64,000 nt of DNA from Brachionus rotundiformis (Eukaryota; Rotifera; Eurotatoria; Ploima; Brachionidae): assembly GCA_016802295.1 (NCBI GenBank), contig JAESIW010000020.1, positions 3,329,909 through 3,393,908 on the forward strand, written 5' to 3'. The translations under genes and the position numbers were made by a program. The notes below the pieces were generated by a model that saw nothing but the letters and a program-made list of their open reading frames with translations, did no database searches and was not told the DNA's origin. Shown piece after piece: positions 1 to 12,635 of this stretch (the first letter of the stretch is position 1; every line of letters begins with the position of its first letter).

Positions 1-871
1 AATTTGTTTTTATCTATGAGCAAGTGAAAAATAATTTGTTTATGCAATAAAAAAATTTAGAAAGTTGCGCAAAAGATCCAGAAAAAAAAAGTATCACAAA
101 AAAGCTGAATTGCTTTTTAATGTTCTTTATCTTGATCAACTAAAATTACAATTTTATCTTTACCGAGCTAAAGCTCTTTTAGAAAATAAAAATAATAAAA
201 TCAATTTTATTATAAAAATTAAAATAAAGTCTAGAATTAAGTAAATTTAAGTTAGAGAAGTTAAGTATGATGATTACTTGATATGTTACAACAGTTCATA
301 ATATCAGGCTGAATCTTTCACTTTCCAGTCTGTGCATATGTGAATTATACTTTATAAAGAGAATATAGTATCTTACAATGGTTTAGAGAATACCAGATAC
401 CATGAATCAATTAATAATCAAATATTAAATAAAAGTGATTTAAATGAATAAATTCAGTATTATCAATCACAATTATCCACTCATCTTAAATAATTTAATT
501 ATTCTGTTCAAAAAAATCAGAAGCTTTGCAAAAAAAAGAGAACTATATTAGGGAGCTTTGTTGCCAGAATTCTTCCTATTAAAATCTGATAGTCATTAAA
601 TAACACCACAAAGTAATCAGAAAAAATTATAAATATAATTGAACACTTTCTATTAAAAAATTGAATAAGATCCAATTAAGAATTAAATCTAAAAAAAAGC
701 AAACATTCTTTTTAAGAAATTTTTAAACCATATTCCAATGCCAGAAGAAATTCATGTTACCAAATCGAAAAAAACGATCCTCTTGCTTGGAACTTCTAGA
801 AAAGAGCAACATTTAGGGAAATTTCAATTCCTAAATAAATATTATCAATCTCTGTATTTTGATATTTAGTA
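1..871. other. Intergenic, no gene seen
   Basis: Low-complexity A+T-rich sequence. I see no open reading frame with family similarity and no tRNA-like structure. It ends at the left terminal repeat of the small transposon that follows. Confidence 0.6.
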
Positions 872-1014
872 ACGGGTGCCCAATAATGCTTGTCCTAAAC
901 TTTAATTATTAAAAAAAAATATTATACGCCAAGGATTAAACATGACACTTACGGGCTGGACATGTGAAAAAAATAAATAATTAAAGTTTAGGACAAGCAT
1001 TATTGGGCACCCGT
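872..1014. mobile_element. MITE with 39-bp perfect terminal inverted repeats
   Basis: A 143-base element. The left arm 872-910 begins ACGGGTGCCCAATAATGC and is the exact reverse complement of the right arm 976-1014. A spacer of about 65 bases separates the arms and encodes nothing. TA dinucleotides lie at 870-871 and 1015-1016, consistent with a TA target-site duplication of the Tc1/mariner superfamily. The perfect arms suggest a fairly recent insertion. With no coding capacity it would need a transposase supplied in trans. The repeat structure is seen directly; the superfamily is inferred from the TA target. Confidence 0.85.
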
Positions 1015-2759
1015 TAATTTTATTAATAAATTTTTGATGCTTTATAAAATTATTATTTTATTATTATCAATCAACTAGTGAAGAATTCTAGGATTGTATG
1101 CTAATCAAATGATCATGTAAAATATCTCCAGAATTTTTTAATTTTTGATACTATCATAATCATACACGATTAAAAAATATCGAAACATAAAGTGAAATCA
1201 AAATTGAAAAACTTATTTAATTACAGTACGCGATTTTTGCGCACGAAATTATAATTTTAACTTAAAAATATGTGAATTTTTATATAAATATCTTATCTAA
1301 TAAATTAAATATTAGACCAAAGCAGAAGTATCACTAATTATTATAATTATTATAACTTATTTAAATTTAATTAATTAAAGTATCAGGATAAACAATATAG
1401 AGGAAAAAAGAAAATAAATAAAAAAAGAAAAAAAAGTTATCTAATAAAAACTATTCAATCATGAACTTTGTTAATTTTTTAATTAACTAAAAGGAATAAA
1501 AAAAAATTATTCTTCGATTGAAAGCAATTAAAATTCTATCTCAGATAGTAGTTATCATTGTATTTATCTTTTAAAAATTTTTTAAATTATTTTATTTTGG
1601 TTCAACATATATAGTTTGTAAATTTTCATATTTGAAAACTCAAAATATTTTTTTTTAATTTAGAATCTTTTTTCTATTTAAATTTCATAAAACTCATTCC
1701 CGAATTAAATATAATAAAAGATAAAAGGAGCTGCTCATGGCATATTGACAAAGGTGTACTAAATTTTCAAATGAATCTAATCTAAATTTTTATCATTCAA
1801 ATTCAGTCTTGAAAAATGATCATCAGTTTTCAAGTTTTTAATGTTTAAGTTAAACATTAAAAATTTATCTTTACAGATTTTTCAATTATGGTTTTAATCG
1901 AGATTCTTATTAATTGTTATAAGAGAATAGTTCAGGAATAATTTTGGTCTAATTGAACAGAAAAAGCACGATTATCTATTTGAAATTTAATCTTTTTTTT
2001 ATCACAGATGTAAATTTAAGTGTAAAAATTCTTTTTAAAAATTTTTAGGATTATATTACAGAATAAAAAAATTAATATGTTATAAACTAAGCTATGATAG
2101 AAGAGGTATAAGATGATTTCTGACTACTAAACTTGCTGATTTTTTTATTTTGTTTCATGTTTCAATGTATCTGGCGATTGAACGATTGTTTAATTTTCTG
2201 AAAACTCTATTAGTCCGGAATATTGTTTTACCTGGTTAATAATTTGACATTAATCGAAGGGTTATCTCGTATTTCTACTGTAGGATCATTGCTGGTTAAA
2301 GAATTCAAGATGCTTGATCTTGATTTACTTTTTTTTAATATTCATTTGTCCCTAATCAAATAAAATATTTATGTAAATTAACAAAAAATTTTCCAGGGAT
2401 TATTTTTTTTTAATTGTATTTGGTAAATTTTAATTATATTTTTTTTTTATAAAATTTTTGTTTGTCAACTTTAACTGCAAGTGGCAAATCATTTCATTCA
2501 TTAAATAGTCAATTTGTGAAAGCAGTTGACTCTTCTGCGGTATCATCTAATTTTTTGGCATATTGAGGTAAATTATCAAAATTTAATGATCATGCTCCCA
2601 AATTATTTTTTTAATTTTTTAAATTGAAAAATTCAATTCAGATAAAGATTTACATCTGTAAGAAAAATTGTTTTTTGAGTCAAAAAATAACCAAACCCTA
2701 TTTTTAGAATAATAACTTGATCATTAACTTCAATTTCTGGTTATAGAAGCAGTATTAGT
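1015..2759. other. Intergenic, no gene seen
   Basis: A+T-rich sequence with many homopolymer runs. I find no supported gene or RNA. Confidence 0.55.
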
Positions 2760-3230
2760 AGTCTTGCTGGCACATCTAACATGGAGAGTGTATGAGCCTA
2801 CCACCTTTAGGCAGTGTGTAGCTATAGCAACCTATTCCATTAAATCTATCTAGTGAAGCTTTGAAACCTGCGGCTGATTTAAATGTTACCACGTTTTGGA
2901 ACTTCTTTGTTTGAAAGAAGACATGCCTGGCTCTCACTGCAGCTGCAAAATCAATTTTAGCTTGAGCTAGGAAAATTTCTCTCTGAATGATCTGCTTTTA
3001 TCTCTTAATGATCTATTTATCAGATTTCTGACCATGTTTATCTTTTCTAGTCCATTAACTAACTTGTAAATTTCGGTCAAATCTCCTCTCATTCCTCTTT
3101 GACTCAACCTTGTAAAACCCACTCTAGCCAGTCTCAATTCAATTCATGGTACATACTTCTTAGCGACACAGGGATCTTTGTTAGCCGTTCTTGCACCTTC
3201 TCTAACATATCCACATCAAATTTTTAGAAA
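2760..3230 (-). mobile_element. Decayed non-LTR reverse transcriptase C-terminus
   Basis: On the minus strand, frame-shifted and stop-containing pieces read like the C-terminal part of a jockey/CR1-type reverse transcriptase: LEKVQERLTKIP, then RLARVGFTRLSQRGMRGDL, then TEIYKLVNGLEK, and a tail with FKSAAGFKASLDRFNG. At least one frameshift and a stop interrupt it, so it is a dead fragment. It resembles the piece at 33100-33519, including the GDLIE(M/I)YK motif. Family similarity is from memory; the disruptions are seen in the sequence. Confidence 0.75.
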
Positions 3231-5398
3231 CTTATACACAAAAATGAAAATGATCATGGTCGAAAATTTTTACAAAAAAAGGTTTTTAAATTTTTTTACT
3301 TAAAAATTTATCACATTTTTAAAAGTAAGCATTCAATGTTAAACTTAATTTCTTCAAAAAACTTTATGCATGCATAATTATGAACCATACTTGGTAATGG
3401 TTTAACATGCTTTGTTACACATGAAAATCTATATCTGCATTAAATTTTTCAATTAAAAAAAAATCTAAAAAATTTTTAAAAGATAATTTTCGAGCATGAT
3501 GCCGATAATAAGAGAAAATTTTATACAGAGTTAAATTATTTAATTGATGAGCATACATTCTTTTCTTCACTCTATGTCACGTTGAAATTTTAATTTAATT
3601 CGAAAAAATCAATCAATAATTTTTACTAATACATCTAATTTAGCTAACCAATTACCAATTACCAGAGAAAAATCATGATTAAAGTTTTTATGTAACCATT
3701 AATTAGGAGTGAATTAATTAACTCGTAATAAAATATTGGTAAAAACTAGCTAATCGATGAAAATATCAGTATTTTTGTCTAAACATAATTCTTAGATTAA
3801 AAAATATAATGTACCAATTATAAATTCATTTCTTTGTTAATAATTTACTTTTTGTTTCTAGGATATTATTAATTTCAAATATAGACACAAAAATAAGTTT
3901 TATACTAAAATGATATATTTCTTAAATAATTTACTTTTAAATAAAATTATTTTCCCGAAACTCATTTGTTATTTTATATTCTCATCTTTTAATTTAAACT
4001 AAATCAGAGATCTAGGCAAAATCCTTAAATTAATATTTTGACAGGCGTAAAGCCTTGTTCAAAATGCTTAACTCATTTTTGTTTCCTCTAACCAAATAAA
4101 AATAAAATCCCAGATCATCGATTCGAACTAATTTGTTTCCCTAAAATAATATTTTTATTTTCATTTACGTGTATTTTAAAAATTAAATTTTACTAATTTG
4201 TTTTCTTGTTTATCAGACTGGTGGAATATAAATTATCAGTAGAGAATATAAAAAACAGAAATATTGATTCATACGCTCAACTAAACTTGGATAATAAGAA
4301 TTTAATGATGTTTGATGACGCTAGATTTTTGTTTTAAAATATCTTGATTTACTAAGCTCTTTTAAATTTCTTACCTTAATGCTTTCAAATGCAAATTTTA
4401 GATATATAGTCAACAATTTACGTAATAAAAAATACTTGTTAAAAGCCACGATGTCTAGATGAGGATATTTAATTTTATTTTATTTTTACAAGACCAGAAT
4501 AGAATGAAAACAAAAAATCTATGTTGGCAAGGATATTGTCTATCCAATTCCATTTCCGGAAATTATATTTCACGCTAAAATTCTAAGCTAATTTATGTCC
4601 TTTCCCTACAGGATATATTTGTTTATCTTTATAATATTGTAATTTTTTAATGGAATATTTAAAATATGCCATTTAGAGCTAGTAAAATTTGGTTAATATG
4701 CTCTGTGTGCAGCTGAAATTTACTTCTATCTAATATCATGTTGTTTTGTTAAGAGAATAGTATGCATTTTAAATTCACGGGGCTTTTACAGATTTTCATT
4801 TTAGATATTTTAGGTATTAAACAAACAAATTTTTTTGTTAAGAGTATAAAGTCATGATATTTAGATTATACTTTTTTTGTTATCTAAAATTTTAAGGTTC
4901 TTTAAACAAAAATACTAGCACGAATTTTATCACAGCATTATAACGCTATTTTATGCCTAAAGATAAGTGCTCACTAATCAATATTAAAATTTTTATCAAA
5001 GCAAAAAATCTCTAGTTACAATTTATTTTATCAAATAATAGAATAATGAGAAAAATAAAGAACGATAGAATGAGAATAGTAGACTTTAAAAATTAAAGCA
5101 TCATTTCGAGTTTTAATTTATTTCATAAAAAAAGCTAGATTTTATACTTTAACCAATCCAGCAAATAGCATTATATTTTAATTTGAAAATAATAAAGTTT
5201 ATGTTATAAAACTAGATTTCAAATCTTACAATAGTTCAGATAACAAGCTAGAATATATCGCTTTTTTTTTAATTTTTTATTATTTAGACCAACTGAAATA
5301 AATAATAAAATTTTATTACTTGACAAAGTTTAAACTATTTTTAAAATTTTAGATTTTTTTAGTTGGAAAATATTTTAGCTATCACTGGTTGTAGACAA
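3231..5398. other. Intergenic, no gene seen
   Basis: A+T-rich sequence without a supported gene. A short match to a tRNA B-box near 4120-4130 has no A-box partner and no cloverleaf. Confidence 0.55.
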
Positions 5399-5792
5399 AT
5401 GGCTCGCTTCATCCGATCTGATATAATTTTCGGTCTTTATTCCTTCTTGTTCGCATGTAAACCATGTTTTTTAGTTCCATAGGATTTAATTCAATCATTT
5501 TTTTATTAGTAAAAACAGCAATTTGTTCTGAAAAGCTTGTGTATGAAGAGCAAGTTGCGCTCACTAGAGATCATTTAGGCCGCGATGATCCAGATGCGTT
5601 GTTTTATGGATATTTTCCATTTTGGGCTGTTGTCATTTTCATCATTGCAGGTACTTTTTATGCTCCCAATTTTGACCACTTTGCTAATTGCTTCTAGGAA
5701 CTTGTCTGGTAATATCAATGATATCTGGGGTTTGCTATCTTTTGGGATGCAAAAATCCAAACAAAACAAAATATATTGCTGCTGACCATTGA
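5399..5792 (+). CDS. Small secreted-then-anchored membrane protein, 94 aa, unknown family
   Basis: Three exons, 5399-5456, 5519-5650 and 5698-5792, with introns of 62 and 47 bases that keep frame. The product starts MARFIRSDIIFGLYSFLFAS, a good signal peptide (basic start, hydrophobic core). An acidic ectodomain of about 40 residues follows (EEQVALTRDHLGRDDPDA). Next comes one membrane helix, which continues across the second splice (WAVVIFIIAG into TCLVISMISGVCYLLGC), and a short tail ending YIAADH. The predicted topology is type I single-pass. An alternative start at 5464 without the first intron also gives a hydrophobic N-terminus, but it lacks the charged lead. I do not recognise the family. 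The splice joining exactly through the membrane helix is the main support that this is a real gene. Confidence 0.6.
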
Positions 5793-6876
5793 AATCGGAC
5801 CGTGTAGCGAGTGGTTCATGTTTTTGAACTTTTGAAAATAATAATTTAGATAAAATGTTTTGAATATTGTTCGAATAGTATAGTTCTCCAAAACCGAATA
5901 CATTCTTTATAAACTTTGATTTTTTAATTTAAAATAAATTTTTCAATTAAATTTTTTTAATTCATAATTATAGAATTTTTAGATTTAGTTCGAAATAGAA
6001 CTTATCATAAATTATTTAATTAAAAAATTTAGGATGTTTTTTGTTAAATTGAAAAGCTTTTTAAAATAACAGAAGATTATGATAATATCAACTGAATTTA
6101 AATTAATATAAATTTTATAAAATAATAGACATTAATTCGTACCAGATTGAGCTTAATTCAAAGATAAAAGTAAATTTAAAGTTTTTCAAAAATCTTTATT
6201 GACTTGCTTTTGAAAAATCGAAAAAAAAGGTAAACTGACTTGACTTTTAATATGTTCGTCCTAAAGCAAGTCACTTATATTGACAAAAATTTAATTATCT
6301 CTTGATTCATAAAATTTTGATTCATGTAAAAAATTTACTTTTAATTTTAATTTTGTTAAAAAATTTGAGTCATTCAATTTTTGCTAGAGTTTTTTGAAAT
6401 TAAAATTGAAATTGAAGGTGATAATTCTCTAGCTGATAAATAGGAATATTTTCAACTGGTTTTAAAAAAAATTTAAATCATTCTTTTTACTAAATAAAAA
6501 ATGATTTTTTTATATTTTTCCCAAGCATCGAAATCAAGTTTCGACTAAAATTTTGACCAGATAATAAAAATAATTATAGAAAATTCGAATCCTTTCTTCA
6601 CTCTTACATGTTGGCTATGGCTTTTTTAATAAGCTTTAAATTTCTTTTTTAGATTACTTTTGAGCTTTTAAAAATTTTTTATACACTTAACTGAGATTAC
6701 CAAATATAAATCGTCAAAATGCTTGATTATTTTACTTGATTCCAAATCAAATTTTAATTAAAATAGGTGAATATTATTATTTTTGTTTTTTTAGAAATAT
6801 TTTGCAAAATTTTTTGTCATCTAGATTCCAATAAAATGATTTTGGGATAAATTTACATTAATAAAAGATATCATGA
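5793..6876. other. Intergenic, no gene seen
   Basis: A+T-rich sequence. Nothing recognisable beyond A/T tracts. Confidence 0.55.
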
Positions 6877-7192
6877 TTAAAATTGGTAGCCCAAGATCAA
6901 GAAAATCTTCAGATGATTACAGAGGCTGATCAGGAAGATTTACCACTAGAAGCAGCTCCATTCCTTGGGCGTATATTTCTCAATAAAAATAGTATCATCT
7001 CAGATATCATTTTAGTTTTATCTATGAGTAGAAATCCGAAAAAAATTAATTAAAATAACGTGAAAATCTGATTAACATCATAACCCATTTTTAAATAGAA
7101 ACAATTTTGAAATTGTTGGAAAAGATTCTGTTCTACCATTAATAGAATGTTTGGATGTAGCCAGGCAAGAAACTGAAACAAATGATAGATAA
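6877..7192 (+). pseudogene. Coding-like fragments, possibly exons of a decayed gene
   Basis: Two open stretches with protein-like composition stand out from the background. 6877-7050 includes ITEADQEDLPLEAAPFLGR, and 7100-7189 includes FEIVGKDSVLPLIECLDVAR. An acceptor-like TAG at 7096-7098 precedes the second. I could not find a GT donor that joins the two in phase, and each ends in stops. They may be exons of an unrecognised gene whose other exons I cannot see, or remains of a dead one. No family is recognised. Confidence 0.3.
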
Positions 7193-9796
7193 TAAAATTG
7201 TGATAAACTTGTCCTAATTTTGTCGAAATAATTTTTTCCCCAAATTTTAAAAACATCTATTTGTTTTTTATTTCTTGAAAAACTAAATGAATAAAAGGCA
7301 ATAAATAAAAGAAAAAATACATTACAATAATTTTTATGTCTTATAATAATAATAATAATAATAGTAATAGATAAATGTTTGGTTCGGTAGAATTTAAAAA
7401 GTGCTTGAGATATGTGACTTAACCAAACAAATAACCTTATAAATGATAATCAATCCGATCATTTATTATACATATATCCTTAAATATTTATCATCTCAAC
7501 TTATAAAATACTTGGAAAATCATCAATTTCTTTTGATATAACATTTTAAGTAAAGTTGAAATTTTTTTTTAGTTTGCCAAAAAGTGATGAAATTTATGAT
7601 CAATTTGTGTATCGACTTTTAAATCTTTAACAAACAGTCATCAAGTACTTATTAGGAGCCATTCAAACTCAATTGAATGCATCTCTCTAGTCTCGAGCTT
7701 ACAAGCGTCTCAAAAATTAAAAGTATTTAAGTCATATTCAAAATTAGAATAAAAATTTTTTATTCCACATATTAAAAAGATTAATTTATTAAATTTTATT
7801 TTTTTTTAAATCATACTAAAAAAAATTTCTTTTTATTTTAATTTGTACAAAAATTATCTTTTAGTCTTTTTGAATTTGTGAATCGAAAAAAAGTCAAGAA
7901 TCTAAGAGTTTAAATTAAATTTTGATTACTTAAACACAAGATTTTAGAATGTTAAAATGTATGGATTAAATCAACTAAAAATTTTTCAAATTAATTACTA
8001 AAATTATATGGTTGTGATTTATCTAACTTGCAGCAATGACCCATATTTTTGTCAAAAATTTCTGAAAATCATACATAATTTGTTTGATCATGAATTTTTT
8101 TACAATTTACAATTAAAACACGAATAGATAAAACAAGATAAGATAATTTTATTCGAGAATATTATTTTTCAATGTTAATCTTTAAGTTATTCAAAGTAAA
8201 AAGAATTCGATTCATTCAAAAATTCGAATATAATCTTTTTTCTAAACTGATTTTATTAGCTTTGATATTTTAAGCAAAAAAATTGTCTCTTACAAATTAG
8301 TTATATATTTTTAAAAATTTTTCTACAATTGATTTTAAAATTTTGATTGATTTTTTGTCATTTTTACCAGAGAAAGGAAAGACAAAGGACTGGAGGGTTT
8401 TTCTTTTCAGTACTATTCTCTTCTTTAATAATTAATTTTGAATTTTAAAGGATAAATTTACTCCGAAAAAACAATAAAATAGATTTTCATCTTTATATTT
8501 ATATTAATTAGAAGAAGATTTTAGGCTTTAATAATTTTTCATTTGAAGTCACCTTAAAATTTGTCATATTATAATTTTATCTATTTATGTTATTTTGTTC
8601 TGATGTCAATACTGTGCAAAAAAGGTAACACATTTGACATGACCATTTTTTAATGAGGAGATGAATTTTTCCAAATTAAAAAAATTGACATTATTCAAAT
8701 CATCAATGCGCGGAAAGATCAAAATTAGTTAGTTAAAATTTTAAGTCAGCTTGGCGGCAATTTTTATTTTATTAATAAGAAATTTTGTTTAAATAAAAAA
8801 ATTGAGTGGAATTTTTTAATCATTTTTATTTACAGACTTTGTTGTTTTATATGATTCTACAAACCAAATTATTTATTTGAAAGGGTTAATTAAATAAGCT
8901 AATTAGTAAAATTCTAGTCTAGTTTGTATAAATATTCACGAAAATGATATTGATATCTCAATGATATTTACCCAAAAAATAGTCTAATTAACTAATCTAA
9001 AATGTGATAATGCCTTTGTAGACAAAATAATGTGACCAAGTCAAACTATTTAAAAATTTTCTTTGATTTATTTTCAATATTTGGCTCCAAAAAATTTTTT
9101 CTTACCATTTAATATCAGGAACGTAATGTATGATAAATATTTAAGAATATTAAAAATTAAGTCCCAAATAATGCGAGCGAAAGAAAAGCAAAGTTACTTT
9201 GGTAAAAGCTGATAAATTGCTCATTGAGGGCATTGAGGATTAAACGAATTAGTACTAATCAAAATGGCTATTTGATTTCTTATCAAAATTGTTTTATTTT
9301 GTATTAAATGAAAAAAGAATTTTTTTTTTATTAAAACACAATTAATTGTAAATATTTGTATTTTAATGAAAAAATAACATTTTAGTTATAATACTAAGAT
9401 TAACCAAGTATAGTTGGTTGGCAAGCCGTTGATTTCAATGATAGAATGGGACGTGCTTGGTGATCAAAAGATAAAATATTACGTAAACTTGACTATTAAT
9501 TTTAGCTGATTTTTTAGATGAATTACAATTAAAATACTTTAATTTTTGCAATACTTAATTGTTTTGGTCTCTAACTTGTTTACGAATTAGACCTCTACTA
9601 ATTAAAGATCAGCTTATTTGTTGCGAAACAATCTTTATTTGGTTACACAACTTCGTTTGTTTTATTGCACGTAGCCTAGAATGTAGGTATATTTGGAGGA
9701 TTTTGGCAAACACACTCACACTAAACAATAAAACGAAAATAACTGAAAACCACGTCTTTAATCCTTTCCTAACGAAGCAAAATTTTGAAAATTTTA
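7193..9796. other. Intergenic, no gene seen
   Basis: A+T-rich sequence with no supported gene. The only distinct item is a short TAA microsatellite near 7342-7362. Confidence 0.55.
7342..7362. repeat. (TAA)n microsatellite
   Basis: About seven perfect TAA units, followed by an imperfect continuation (TAGTAATAG) to about 7370. Confidence 0.85.
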
Positions 9797-9808
9797 TTTA
9801 TATAAATT
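9797..9808 (+). promoter_or_regulatory. Possible TATA element
   Basis: TTTATATAAATT lies 27 bases before the first in-frame ATG of the chitin-binding membrane protein gene and 63 before the second. In sequence this rich in A and T such a match is weak evidence. Confidence 0.2.
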
Positions 9809-9834
9809 TGTGAAGCAGTAAAATATAAAAATCT

Positions 9835-11381
9835 TTGTGTCTTGATAAAAAAAAAAGATTAAAAAGCAAAATGATAGTGGTATTTGTTATGCAGATGGTG
9901 CTGATGAGCCAGTGCCTTTCGTTAAAGGTGACCACAAAAGCACCTAATACAACACGAAGCGCTTTGGAAAACTTGGCACGCTCTCTGGACAAAAATCAAA
10001 CAGACTCGGACAGAATCCACTTCATAGTTTCCAAGACCGACTACGAAAATAGAAATGATTTGGACTACAAAAATATTCCAATACTTCTTCCTGCTGATGC
10101 GTTTCTTTCAGCATCGAGCAATGAGCAAAAGATCAAGAACAACTTTTCAAAAATAGCCAAAGAGCTAATCGGCGAAAACCAGACAGAAAAGCTTGTTGAA
10201 TCAGCCACTACCACCACAGAAATTATACCAACCACTACACCTCTTGATGTAAATACTTTTTGTGTTCTTAAAACAGATGGCCTTTACAGCGATCCAAGCG
10301 ATTGCGAGAGCTTTGTTATTTGTTTTGCCAATCGAACATTCAAAACAAAATGTGCATACGGTACCATGTGGAACCATATACGCAATCAGTGCGATTTTTC
10401 CGAAAAAGGTATATAAAAAGCTAATTAGGATGAATAAAAAAATTTGTTAAATTAATTTAATTTTAATGTTAAAGTGGATTGTTCAAGGGGCACCACTGTT
10501 GTTTCTTCGACCACCGAATTGGTACCAGAGACTTCAACCTCTTCAACTGTCAGAACAACTGTTTTGGTCAAAAAGCCTAAACTTTTTATTGTTACAAGTA
10601 ATTAACATTTATTAATTTCCTAAATTAAATTAAATTGCTTAAAATAGGTAAGCCTAATTTGATAAAGCCAGTTGAATCGATGGCTACAACTTTGACCAAC
10701 AATATAATCTTGGCCTCAATTATAATCCCTGCGCTCATTTTATTAGTTGTTTCCATTATTTTGACTCTTTGGTATTGGAAAAAAAAGTTCAAACTCCAAT
10801 CACAGAAATTGCATGCCAGCAAAATGCTTTCTAGTCGAAATACATCAAACAATGGATCGGGAATTTCTGAAGACAAGAAAAAAGACGATTTTTTAAAAAA
10901 AGTATCATCTTTAAGCATATTAAAGAAGTTTTCCAAACTGGCCTCAAAAAATGGTCAAATCAGTCCGATCAGGCAGAAAGAAGACAAATCAAGTGGTTTA
11001 AAAAATTTGATTCATGTATCTGGCACCAAAGAGGCAAACGTACAGACAACTCTTCCACATGAAAATTCTGGCTATATCAAAGAGGATCCGAATTTGGAAA
11101 GATTGGTACTCAGCGAGAATAAGATATGTGATCCGATAAACATGACAAATTTATCTTCACATTTTGGTGAAAATCACTTAGATTATAATATTGGATCCAG
11201 AGCACTTTATTTGAGCCAACCTTGGGTAAAAGCGCGCTACATGCATGCTCTAGGCTGTGAAAGCATGGAAACCTCCGGAATTTTGACTTTGGACCCTACA
11301 ATTGATCTCGGACATGAAATTAATAAAATAATCGAGACTGGAAGCGAGTCGGTTACAGAATCTGAAGGATATTATGCCTAG
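9835..11381 (+). CDS. Single-pass membrane protein with one chitin-binding (peritrophin-A) domain, 476 aa
   Basis: Three exons: 9835-10408, 10475-10597 and 10648-11381. The introns are 66 and 50 bases, both interrupting at phase 1. Translation may really start at the second Met (9871), which gives a cleaner signal peptide, MIVVFVMQMVLMSQC. The ectodomain is Thr/Ser-rich. Residues about 142-194 form a type 2 chitin-binding domain with six cysteines; the sixth lies in exon 2 just after the splice, which supports the join. A second Thr/Ser-rich stalk leads to one membrane helix at about 250-276 (IIIPALILLVVSIILTLWYW). A cytosolic tail of about 200 residues follows, basic at first, then Ser-rich and acidic. 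Family knowledge: such domains bind chitin in cuticles or gut linings. Inference: this protein could tie a chitinous layer to the cell. AATAAA follows near 11537. Confidence 0.8.
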
Positions 11382-12635
11382 ATTTAAACAGAAACTGTTT
11401 CTTATTTATTTTATCTTAAATGTCCTGTAAATGGAAGAGGCTGGAATTTTTTATTCGATCTTGTTTTATCGAGATTGATATTTTAAATTATTTAAAAATT
11501 TAGCCGTATTATTTTTCTAAAGTTTTGATGGACATAAATAAAAAAATTCAAAAATTTAACTTGTTTTTCAATTTTATTTTATCTTTCAAAAAAGGAAAAG
11601 TAAAAATAGTATTTTTCTTAAGATTTAATTAAAATCGAGCCAGAAAAGAAAATGTACATTTTGAATTTTTTAATATGAAAAAAAAGCTTCTAAGTTAAAA
11701 AAATTAAATTCTTGGAAAATATTTGCATTACATTGTTGATTCTTTCATGATTTAATTTTTCAAAAACGAAACCATTTTCAAATAAATTATTTATTTGCAG
11801 TTATTTAGCAATTTAATAATATAATAATAACGTTTTGAATTTTTTTAGAAAATAAATAAGTTTCATAAAGATTGGTCCGTCTTAAAATTTTTTTTCATAA
11901 ACGCTTAAATTAATATCTTTAGATAAAAAAAATAAAATTTAATTAATTAATTCCATAAAAAATATACACGAATAAATAATCATTCTAGAATTAAAATTTA
12001 TTTAATTTAACACTAGAATCACCAAACATTTTTTCCTATTTTATTTTAATTCATACAATTTACAAATAAACTAAAATGATTTTACCATGTGAAAAATCTT
12101 TTTAAAGAATAATATAAAATAAATATAATTCAAAAAAGATTAATTTATTTGTACTGTTTGTTCAAAAGATATGAGGATTAAAGAATTTGTAAAACGAGTC
12201 AAATGGCTCGTACGGTGCTAATTAGAGTTAAGTAGGGAAACTATTCCGATTCTTTAAAATAAAAAATTTGCCAAAAAATCTTACCACCAATTTTCAAGAT
12301 TGTCATCTACGTCTTTAAAGATATAAATTTTTATAAACTTAAGAGTTCTTGAGACACGATCGTAAATCTCAACTTAATGAAACTTTTATAAAACAAACAA
12401 ATTTTTATGAATATTTTTAATAAATGGTGCAAGAACAGATACCAAATTTGACTTAAATTAAGATTAAATTCTTCCTATTTTCATTTTATACATACATCCC
12501 CAATTAAAACTTAAAAATCTATATCTGGTTAATCGGTAACTTGGCCACCAGTCAAATCTATTTTTTAATTAAAAATTTTGAGAGATAATATTTTTTTTCA
12601 AAATGGCTTATATTTTCGTAGTATAAAAAAAAATA
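11382..12635. other. Intergenic, no gene seen
   Basis: Holds the probable 3' end of the upstream gene (AATAAA near 11537), then A+T-rich sequence up to the 3' end of a minus-strand AT-hook gene. Confidence 0.55.

Noticed and set aside
4110..4135. tRNA B-box-like GATTCGAACT
   Set aside because: No matching A-box or cloverleaf can be drawn on either strand.
9559..9813. 84-residue plus-strand frame upstream of the chitin-binding protein
   Set aside because: Low-complexity composition, no family, and it overlaps the likely promoter and 5' leader.
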